Positions 58,679-64,000 of a stretch of DNA of 64,000 bases are shown here, one piece after another; position 1 is the first letter of the stretch, and each line of letters opens with the position of its first letter. Made by a program: the position numbers and the translations under genes. Where the stretch lies: assembly GCF_001541925.1 (NCBI RefSeq), contig NZ_LQMW01000023.1, positions 36,940-100,939 on the forward strand, in the 5' to 3' direction. The notes beneath the pieces are model-generated. The model saw only the letters and a list, made by a program, of their open reading frames with translations. It searched no databases and had not been told where the DNA came from. Origin of the DNA: Nitrosopumilus sp. Nsub. Its GTDB lineage: Archaea; Thermoproteota; Nitrososphaeria; Nitrososphaerales; Nitrosopumilaceae.

Positions 58679-59989
58679 TTATGGAGTAAGGCGGTCTACA
58701 TCTCTTGGATAAAATGTTGTATCTCTAATATTCTCAGTTCCAGTTAAAGCCATAATTAATCTCTCAAGGCCAATACCACAACCAGCGTGTGGCGGTACCC
58801 CATAATCAAATGCATTAAGATGATATTCAAAGGAATCAGTTTTCATGCCCTTGTTGCTCATTCGTTGAGCTAATTCATCACGTTTTTCAATTCTTGTGCT
58901 GCCTGATGATAATTCCAAATCTCCAAACATCAAATCAAATGATTCAGAAATTTTTGGATTGGATTTACTGTCTTTAACATAAAATGGCTTTGGACCTAAA
59001 GGCCAATCAGTAATAAAGTAAAATCCATCTAATCCAATTTTTTTAAGATTTGAGGGATACAAGTCATCACCCCATTCTGTTTTTGCCCCTGCCTTTTGCA
59101 TTCTATCAACTAGATCATCGTAGGTATATCTTGGAATACTTTCAGGGACTGGAGTTGGAGTAAATTCAGAATCAGGATTATTTTTAATGTAGTCATTTAC
59201 TGCATTTATTGAAACTTTAATGATATCTTCAATTCTGTTCATTACGTCGTTGTAATCAACAAAAGCTTCTTCCAAATCAATTGAAATTGCTTCAGCCAAG
59301 TGTCTGTTTGTCCTAGAAGGTTCTGCTCTAAAGATTGGGGCAATCTCAAAAACTTTTTCAAAACTCATCGTCAGTTGTTCTTTGTACAGTTGGGGACTTT
59401 GAGCCAAAAATGCTTCTTTGTTGTAATAAAATATTGGAAACAATGCAGCACCACCTTCAGTAGCTGTTGCAATCATTTTTGGAGTATTAATCTCAACAAA
59501 GTTTTGATCATTGAAATAATCTCTAATTGTCTTTAGAACTAAACTTCTAGTTTTGAAAACATGTTGTAATACATTTCGTCGCAAGTCAATTGGTCTGACT
59601 TCTAAACGAGTATCAATATTTTTTACAGTTTTCACAGTTGGCTCAAATGGAGGAACTTTTGTTACTTCAGAATAAACTCGCAATTCAGTTGGAATTATCT
59701 CATAACCGCCAGGAGCTTTTTCTGAAGACTTTACTTTTCCAGTTACGCCAATTGATGAATGAGCTTTTAGTGCGGATATTTTTTCACGTATTTCATCAGA
59801 ACAATCTCCTTTTTTTGCAATAACTGAAAGACTTCCATTTTTATCTTTAATAGTTGCAAAGCTGATATTTCCGTGTCCTCTTACAGTCAAAACCCATCCC
59901 ATGACAGTGACTTCACTACCGTCCATAGATGCGTTAATTTCATCAGAATAGTGAGATCTTCTCAAATTTCCCAGTTCAGTTTCAATCAT
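58679..59989 (-). CDS. aspS: Aspartyl-tRNA synthetase, archaeal type
   Basis: A 436-residue class II synthetase. An N-terminal OB-fold anticodon domain (about 15-110; VTVMGWVLTVRGHGNISFAT) precedes the catalytic core with motif 2 FRAEPSRTNRHLAEA and motif 3 CGIGLERLIMALTG. The length and lack of the bacterial insertion mark the archaeal/eukaryotic form. With GatCAB in the same genome it is probably non-discriminating, charging tRNA-Asn with Asp as well. That specificity is inferred from context, not proven. Confidence 0.94.
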   Translation of the reverse strand: MIETELGNLRRSHYSDEINASMDGSEVTVMGWVLTVRGHGNISFATIKDKNGSLSVIAKKGDCSDEIREKISALKAHSSIGVTGKVKSSEKAPGGYEIIPTELRVYSEVTKVPPFEPTVKTVKNIDTRLEVRPIDLRRNVLQHVFKTRSLVLKTIRDYFNDQNFVEINTPKMIATATEGGAALFPIFYYNKEAFLAQSPQLYKEQLTMSFEKVFEIAPIFRAEPSRTNRHLAEAISIDLEEAFVDYNDVMNRIEDIIKVSINAVNDYIKNNPDSEFTPTPVPESIPRYTYDDLVDRMQKAGAKTEWGDDLYPSNLKKIGLDGFYFITDWPLGPKPFYVKDSKSNPKISESFDLMFGDLELSSGSTRIEKRDELAQRMSNKGMKTDSFEYHLNAFDYGVPPHAGCGIGLERLIMALTGTENIRDTTFYPRDVDRLTP

Positions 59990-60102
59990 AATTTATAATA
60001 TTTCCATATTTTATGGTGTAATTAATTTTTTCAAAGGGATCTTTTCCAAAATGATTGATTTTCATAATGTTTTTACAGCCCTAAAGAGTCATTTAATGCA
60101 GT

Positions 60103-60297
60103 ATGGCAAATATCTTGATTGCACTAGTAATTGCAATGTTTGTTGGCACTGCAGTATTTGTGGGATACAATTATTCTCAGAGTTATTCTGATGATGCAGG
60201 AGGCCATAGCATCCCAATAGATCTACATATTGTAGAAACAACTCCCGAATTACTACAAATTATTGAAAAACAAGATGGATTTCAAACAATAATCTAA
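60103..60297 (+). CDS. Single-span membrane micro-protein, 64 residues
   Basis: Residues 3-24 form one hydrophobic helix (MANILIALVIAMFVGTAVFV), then NYSQSYSDDAGGHSIPIDLH and a helical end ELLQIIEKQDGFQTII. Probably anchored with the polar part outside. Divergent from aspS. Unknown function. Confidence 0.65.
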   Translation: MANILIALVIAMFVGTAVFVGYNYSQSYSDDAGGHSIPIDLHIVETTPELLQIIEKQDGFQTII

Positions 60298-60334
60298 ATT
60301 TAGATTAAATAGACAAGGATTTTCAGATATTATC

Positions 60335-60568
60335 ATGGCACTAACTAACAAAGAAAAGATGATTTCAATAATTTCAAATGGAATTGCAGTATTTTCATTA
60401 TTGCAAGAACGAGAAGAATTGCCAAAAAATACAACAATGTATGATTTTGTGCTAAAAGTGATTCCTGAAGACATTAAATCCGAATTAAGTGTAGAGTTAA
60501 TTGATGAGGTATTTCGATACGTCACATCTGCACACAGTTCATCAAAAAGTAATGAATCAAAACAATAA
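60335..60568 (+). CDS. Small hypothetical protein, 77 residues
   Basis: Helical soluble protein: NKEKMISIISNGIAVFSLLQ, then NTTMYDFVLKVIPEDIKSEL and SVELIDEVFRYVTSAHSSSK. Its stop overlaps the start of the 205-residue gene by one base (TAATG). No family. Likely lineage-specific operon. Confidence 0.65.
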   Translation: MALTNKEKMISIISNGIAVFSLLQEREELPKNTTMYDFVLKVIPEDIKSELSVELIDEVFRYVTSAHSSSKSNESKQ

Positions 60569-61185
60569 TGGAATTTTCCAATTCTGAAAATAATGATGAA
60601 ATTCTCAAGAGTTTAACTGCAATTGATTTTGTTGTTCTTGCTGCAATGCATGAAACAGATTTGAAAACTATGATCAAAATTAATGCATTTGAATTAATAA
60701 AAAGCTGTGAAAAATTCTTTGATTGTAAATTTATGCAAAAAATGAAACACCAGCCACCGCCAGAATTAAAAATTAAAATTCAGAATTGGCTAAATTCCAT
60801 TGAATACAAACAATACACACAAAATACAAATCAAACATTAAGTGTTGAGCATAAAGAAAATATTAGAAAAATCTATTTAAAATTAGGATTAAAATCTCAT
60901 GACTTGTCAGAATTAACTGATGATGGCAAACAGTTTCTGGAAAAAGCAAAAACAGACGTACAAGAACAGTGGATGACGCTAGTAAAATATCATGAAACAA
61001 ACAATCCCACAAAACTAAAAGAAGAGATGGACAAATGTGGAAAGTTCATACCCATAATGTTTACTAGTAAAATTGCAACTCCGAGATTATTTTCTGAAAT
61101 GTTTAAAATGATGAATTTAAACATGTATGACTATCTTTCAAAAGACAAAGAAATTCATCCAATCTTTTTAGAATATCTGAAATAA
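60568..61185 (+). CDS. Helical hypothetical protein, 205 residues
   Basis: A mostly helical protein with Cys near 50 (LIKSCEKFFDCKFMQKMKHQ), a central region KLGLKSHDLSELTDDGKQFL, and ends SEMFKMMNLNMYDYLSKDKE. No motif recognised. Coupled with the 60335 gene. Function unknown. Confidence 0.65.
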   Translation: MEFSNSENNDEILKSLTAIDFVVLAAMHETDLKTMIKINAFELIKSCEKFFDCKFMQKMKHQPPPELKIKIQNWLNSIEYKQYTQNTNQTLSVEHKENIRKIYLKLGLKSHDLSELTDDGKQFLEKAKTDVQEQWMTLVKYHETNNPTKLKEEMDKCGKFIPIMFTSKIATPRLFSEMFKMMNLNMYDYLSKDKEIHPIFLEYLK

Positions 61186-61218
61186 AAGAGATAAATTTTA
61201 CGCAAATTTTTATTTCGT

Positions 61219-61380
61219 ATGCACTGTGATGATAAAAGAACCCTGTTTGTATTAAAACAAGAGATAGAAAAAACATGGGACGAGTTAAAAAAAGCAGATT
61301 TTAGCAAAGAGGAACTCATCACAAAACTATCTCAAGAAATTGAGGAATATTTTAAATACAAAAATTCTTCATCAAACTAG
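61219..61380 (+). CDS. Small hypothetical protein, 53 residues
   Basis: Reads MHCDDKRTLFVLKQEIEKTW, DELKKADFSKEELITKLSQE and IEEYFKYKNSSSN. Charged helix; no family. It follows the 205-residue gene by 33 bases on the same strand. Confidence 0.5.
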   Translation: MHCDDKRTLFVLKQEIEKTWDELKKADFSKEELITKLSQEIEEYFKYKNSSSN

Positions 61381-61402
61381 TAAAATTCTGCATATGATAA
61401 AA

Positions 61403-61474
61403 TTACCTTGGTTTCTTTAATTGACGATCAGTAACATCATAGTAGTCAGATGTTAATTCATGTACTCTAGGCAC
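61403..61474 (-). CDS. Possible 23-residue micro-ORF
   Basis: With a GTG start it reads MPRVHELTSDYYDVTDRQLK then KPR. Composition is protein-like and an ACGGAGTT stretch lies a few bases upstream. Too short to be sure; nothing recognised. Confidence 0.25.
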   Translation of the reverse strand: MPRVHELTSDYYDVTDRQLKKPR

Positions 61475-61673
61475 AAATCAACTCCGTACTTTTACTGCAA
61501 GAGTCATGAATTTTCATTATTTTATTGGTTATATCACTAAACCGCGATCTAAATATACTAGTACGATCTAAGATAGAGTATGTCTTGCTGAGATAAAGAA
61601 CGTCGATACGTCATATCTCTTCAGGACATGAAATTAACACTTATTTCTATGAATTTCTCAATATTTGTTACAC

Positions 61674-61964
61674 ATGTCAGATAAAATTACGGCAAAAGAA
61701 TTGGCTGCACAAAAAAATGATTTTGTGATTATTGATGTGAGAGAATCTGATGAATTGTCAGGCGGAATAATTGAGGACTCTATCCACATGCCTTTAGGTT
61801 TGTGCATTAGAAACGTAAAGAAAAGTCAAATTGATGATTTGAAAGATAAGAAAATTTGCACATATTGTGGGACTGGTTATAGAGGAAACATTGCAGCTGA
61901 TGAGTTAATCAAAGGCGGATTCAATGCAGTAACCCTGGAAGGCGGTTATTTGGCATGGATGTAG
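61674..61964 (+). CDS. Single-domain rhodanese (sulfurtransferase-like)
   Basis: A 96-residue rhodanese-homology protein. I chose the ATG at 61674 over a TTG nine bases earlier. Features are FVIIDVRESDELSGGIIEDS and the active-site loop CTYCGTGYRGNIAADEL with catalytic C65 (CxxGxR). The loop fits sulfur transfer. It overlaps the next acidic gene, making a three-gene operon. Sulfur donor and acceptor are unknown. Confidence 0.9.
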   Translation: MSDKITAKELAAQKNDFVIIDVRESDELSGGIIEDSIHMPLGLCIRNVKKSQIDDLKDKKICTYCGTGYRGNIAADELIKGGFNAVTLEGGYLAWM

Positions 61965-62092
61965 ATAATTCCATTGATGAAGAAAACAAAATGATAGATG
62001 AAGAAAATAGAAAAATTGATGAGTACAATCTCAAAGTTGACAAGTACAATAAAGCATTAGAAGACGGTGAAGACCCTGATGATAATTTTTAA
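61955..62092 (+). CDS. Acidic micro-protein, 45 residues
   Basis: Reads MDVDNSIDEENKMIDEENRK and IDEYNLKVDKYNKALEDGED with an acidic end DDNF. It has no Cys and a repeated IDE(E/Y)N pattern, probably a helix. It overlaps the rhodanese stop by ten bases. Function unknown. Confidence 0.55.
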   Translation: MDVDNSIDEENKMIDEENRKIDEYNLKVDKYNKALEDGEDPDDNF

Positions 62093-62103
62093 GAGGATGT
62101 AAA

Positions 62104-62274
62104 ATGAAAGAAGATTCTCAAATCCCCACAAAAGAGGAAATTATAAAAAACATGGCAAAGCACCTGCAAACTAATTTCGAAGATGGTGAAGAGGTACTAA
62201 TTAGAACATATGACCTTGCTTTCATGAAGGGAAAGATGGAAGCCATTTCAGAGATGAAAAAAACAAAACAGTAA
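62104..62274 (+). CDS. Small hypothetical protein, 56 residues
   Basis: Reads MKEDSQIPTKEEIIKNMAKH, LQTNFEDGEEVLIRTYDLAF and MKGKMEAISEMKKTKQ. An AAGAGG stretch lies about seven bases before the ATG, a likely ribosome-binding site. It ends the rhodanese operon. No family recognised. Confidence 0.6.
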   Translation: MKEDSQIPTKEEIIKNMAKHLQTNFEDGEEVLIRTYDLAFMKGKMEAISEMKKTKQ

Positions 62275-62294
62275 AAAAATTGATCATGTCTGAA

Positions 62295-62411
62295 TCATCT
62301 ATTTGACACTCTTACTATTGCAGAGCCTAACACAAAAAACCCTTTGACTGGTACTTTTTCTTGTGTTTTACGACTATACGAGGTATTGTGTGAATTTGAT
62401 ACAACAATCAA
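62295..62411 (-). CDS. Possible 38-residue ORF
   Basis: With a TTG start the frame reads MIVVSNSHNTSYSRKTQEKV then PVKGFFVLGSAIVRVSNR. The second half looks like real protein (strand pair with GSAIVRV). The first codons overlap the 35-base repeat shared with the decayed gene at 35844. It may be a real micro-gene or a remnant. Confidence 0.3.
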   Translation of the reverse strand: MIVVSNSHNTSYSRKTQEKVPVKGFFVLGSAIVRVSNR

Positions 62412-62426
62412 CTGTTGAAAAAATTT
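62392..62426. repeat. 35-base dispersed repeat, copy 2
   Basis: Matches 35837-35871 with about four mismatches, including the continuous core ACTGTTGAAAAAAT and the flank GAATTTGA. Both copies precede reverse-strand frames whose first residues read FFQQ(S/L)IV(M/V)SNS. Confidence 0.65.
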
Positions 62427-62645
62427 GATTTACAAGTTCCTTTGATGCAGTTATGGCAATTCAAAATAATCAGAAAAATAATGATCTCTATTATCCATAA
62501 GCAACTTTGTTGTAAGAAATATTCTACGAGGAAATATTTTTGCTTATGATATTGTCATCCTTTTGAGAAAAAATCAATTAGATAAGATTGTCTGGGCATA
62601 GTCATATCTGACTAGTTTCTTTCTTTGTGTCAAAATTGATGATGA

Positions 62646-62747
62646 TTATTCTCTAAAATTTACAAGTTCAAACTTTAGTTGTTTGATTTGTTGTCCTAGG
62701 ATTTTCATCTCAATTCTATTCATATCGACTGATGTTTGCATCTCCAT
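62646..62747 (-). CDS. Small helical micro-protein, 33 residues
   Basis: Reads MEMQTSVDMNRIEMKILGQQ then IKQLKFELVNFRE, one amphipathic helix. A TTATAC stretch lies about 23 bases before the ATG, the position for a leaderless promoter. Uncertain because of size. Confidence 0.35.
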   Translation of the reverse strand: MEMQTSVDMNRIEMKILGQQIKQLKFELVNFRE

Positions 62748-62800
62748 ATTATTACAAAATTAGTATAAGAACACGTGAATAATCTTCATTATCATCACAA

Positions 62801-62935
62801 TTACGTACTAAGATCCACGTATTGAGGTCTATCAGGATAAACATAGGCAACATCTCCGCCACTGGCTGCCATTATTGCACCTGTGATTAATCCAAGTACA
62901 ATTGGAATGTCCTTTTTACAATATGAACAATTCAT
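62801..62935 (-). CDS. Zinc-knuckle plus membrane micro-protein, 44 residues
   Basis: Reads MNCSYCKKDIPIVLGLITGA then IMAASGGDVAYVYPDRPQYV and DLST. C3xxC6 at the front is followed by a short hydrophobic stretch. A dispersed element (62956-62997) lies just upstream of its start in reverse orientation. Probably a real membrane-associated metal-binding peptide; function unknown. Confidence 0.5.
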   Translation of the reverse strand: MNCSYCKKDIPIVLGLITGAIMAASGGDVAYVYPDRPQYVDLST

Positions 62936-62955
62936 GATTTTAGTAAAATATGAGA

Positions 62956-62997
62956 ATTAGATAAGACAGTCTAAATATTCTCAACACTGATTGTCAG
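62956..62997. repeat. Dispersed element, copy with full length
   Basis: ATTAGATAAGACAGTCT is followed after five bases by ATTCTCAACACTGATTG. The same two blocks recur at 63868-63907, and the second block is in the 41-base element at 34966. AGAC-W-GTCT is itself an inverted repeat. Confidence 0.7.
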
Positions 62998-63003
62998 TTT
63001 TTG

Positions 63004-63753
63004 TTATTTTATTTTCCTAATTCCAACAATTGCAATAGCTGGAAGCCCTAGATACATCCCCAAATTCAATGCAATTACTGAGATTCCAATTCCCAATATT
63101 TCTGATTCCGATTCAGCGTTCTCCATTAATGATAATGTGGAAATCATTGGTGTGATTGCAAGCTTGACTGCCTCTTTGAAATATGGACTTTCACGTTCCA
63201 TGTCCGCAATTGTTGGACTAAATGAATAGTAAATGTCATTGAACGTACTCATGAATGCAGTTCCAGATTCGGTGTTTAGTAATTGAGTATCTCTTAACTC
63301 ACGAAGTTGTTGTACTTGTGGTGCTAATTCAGAACCATATGTTGCAGTAGCTATGAGACAACCTCCACCATTGCCTGTTTTCACACTAGTTGTTTCTTTT
63401 GCAGGTACAGATAATCCAGTTTTAGTAAAAGTTGAAACGTCAGTCCATTCTTTTAAAGTATAATCATTAATGTGATTTGCAATCAACATTGTACCTTCCA
63501 TGAAATCGTAATCATCATGATAAATGGTAAATTCACCAGTATCTGTATCTCCCAACACCGTTGCAACATCTCCATTGCTTACAGAAATTGTAACTTTGCC
63601 TGGAGATTCAATAAAAACCGTTAATGGGTTATCCGGAGTAGGAATTTCATAAACATCTTTATCTAAAAATACGAGTACCACGCCAAAAGCAGTTGATGAC
63701 ATTGTCATCATGATCATAATTCCGATAATGATAGGTATTTTCATAAATTTCAA
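63004..63753 (-). CDS. Secreted CFI-box protein, short form
   Basis: A 249-residue exported protein. Residues 1-24 are a signal peptide, then a beta-rich domain to about 125 (TVFIESPGKVTISVSNGDVA). The C-terminal half GGGCLIATATYGSELAPQVQ to ALNLGMYLGLPAIAIVGIRK is nearly the same as the end of the 633-residue protein (52150), including the CFI-box and the terminal helix with basic end. The CFI-box domain probably anchors or processes cell-surface proteins; its exact job is unknown. Confidence 0.8.
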   Translation of the reverse strand: MKFMKIPIIIGIMIMMTMSSTAFGVVLVFLDKDVYEIPTPDNPLTVFIESPGKVTISVSNGDVATVLGDTDTGEFTIYHDDYDFMEGTMLIANHINDYTLKEWTDVSTFTKTGLSVPAKETTSVKTGNGGGCLIATATYGSELAPQVQQLRELRDTQLLNTESGTAFMSTFNDIYYSFSPTIADMERESPYFKEAVKLAITPMISTLSLMENAESESEILGIGISVIALNLGMYLGLPAIAIVGIRKIK

Positions 63754-63867
63754 TTAGAAAAAGATGTTAAAAAGATTGAGAGTAGTTCATTTGTATAAAT
63801 ATAATCTTCCAAGGTCTTTTGTACATAGAAAACAAGGTATTCTCATAACAGAATTTTGTGAAAAATA

Positions 63868-63926
63868 ATTAGATAAGACTGTCTGCAAATTCTCAACACT
63901 GATCGCCAACAAAATTGATCAACATC
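63868..63926 (+). repeat. Dispersed element, copy before the last micro-gene
   Basis: Contains ATTAGATAAGACTGTCT (63868-63884) and the 41-base element (63886-63926) that matches 34966-35006 at 38 of 41 positions. It ends 32 bases before the ATG of the MxCK(D/E)GFVH micro-gene at 63959. Confidence 0.8.
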
Positions 63927-63958
63927 CTGATTACACCTTTTGAAACATCTAATGGTCT

Positions 63959-64000
63959 ATGAGTTGCAAGGAAGGATTTGTTCACAATTACTCCTATTTT
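63959..64000 (+). CDS. MxCK(D/E)GFVH micro-protein, second copy, truncated by window end
   Basis: The frame begins MSCKEGFVHNYSYF and runs out of the window. It matches the front of the 35036 protein (MTCKDGFVHDFTWF) in 7 of the first 9 residues and is preceded by the same 41-base element. The C-terminal CxxC part is not visible here. Confidence 0.6.
   Translation, partial: MSCKEGFVHNYSYF

Larger units (their letters stand above)
62275..62645. other. Intergenic stretch with repeats
   Basis: The stretch holds copy 2 of the 35-base repeat, a 38-codon frame on the reverse strand at 62295-62411, and ATTAGATAAGATTGTCT at 62577-62593, which recurs twice downstream. Nothing else is recognised. Confidence 0.5.

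Noticed and set aside
61560..61640. Short imperfect palindromes before the rhodanese gene
   Set aside because: Arms are 4-5 bases with mismatches; not above what is expected by chance.

Overview
The window is AT-rich archaeal DNA, roughly one third G+C by eye. The gene content points to an ammonia-oxidising archaeon of the Nitrososphaerota (Thaumarchaeota), most likely Nitrosopumilus or a close relative. The reasons are the archaeal type II glyceraldehyde-3-phosphate dehydrogenase, a membrane-anchored plastocyanin-like protein, GatCAB beside an archaeal AspRS, many stand-alone Lrp/AsnC ligand-binding (RAM) proteins, clustered UspA and CBS proteins, and TATA-like boxes about 25 bases before start codons, as expected for leaderless mRNAs. 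This placement is inference; no rRNA gene is present.

Layout. 1-1600: the 3' part of a tyrosine recombinase, then about 940 bases with two near-identical hairpins and gene debris. 1600-12700: a stress and signalling cluster with five UspA proteins, three CBS-domain proteins, Hsp20, a plastocyanin-like protein, an aspartate/glutamate symporter, an HPF-like protein and a divergent malate/lactate dehydrogenase. 12700-31300: housekeeping genes (ParB-like protein, GAPDH, CorC-like protein, threonine synthase, Hjc-like resolvase, a thiolase/DUF35/LLM-oxidoreductase operon, a sugar nucleotidyltransferase operon, PurK, threonine dehydratase, a class III cyclase-like protein), interspersed with very small Cys-rich proteins. 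31500-39500: mostly short lineage-specific genes, a RAM-domain pair, a decayed gene, tRNA-Phe, a cobalamin adenosyltransferase and an HD phosphohydrolase. 39600-48850: TIGR00300-type ornithine-metabolism protein, an aminotransferase, an AMP-forming acyl-CoA synthetase, the gatCAB operon and a methyltransferase. 48850-49590: a gene-free stretch with two strong RNA-like structures. 49590-58600: an Nramp-like transporter and a probable iron-uptake locus. That locus has an FTR1 permease with a large extracytoplasmic domain, an overlapping hydantoinase/oxoprolinase-like ATPase gene, and a secreted CFI-box protein that shares the FTR1 extracytoplasmic domain. 58680-64000: AspRS, small genes, a rhodanese, and a second, shorter CFI-box protein.

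How the parts connect. AspRS plus GatCAB would supply Asn-tRNA by transamidation if the AspRS is non-discriminating. The FTR1 gene and the secreted-protein gene each carry the same 22-base inverted repeat (arms TWATTCTA and TAGAATAA, six bases apart) at the promoter, which suggests one shared, probably iron-responsive, regulator. About fifteen micro-proteins of 30-75 residues with paired cysteines are scattered through the window, most of them too short for routine gene calling. One family, starting MxCK(D/E)GFVH, occurs twice with a conserved 41-base upstream element.

All calls come from reading the sequence and from remembered family motifs. No database search or folding program was run.
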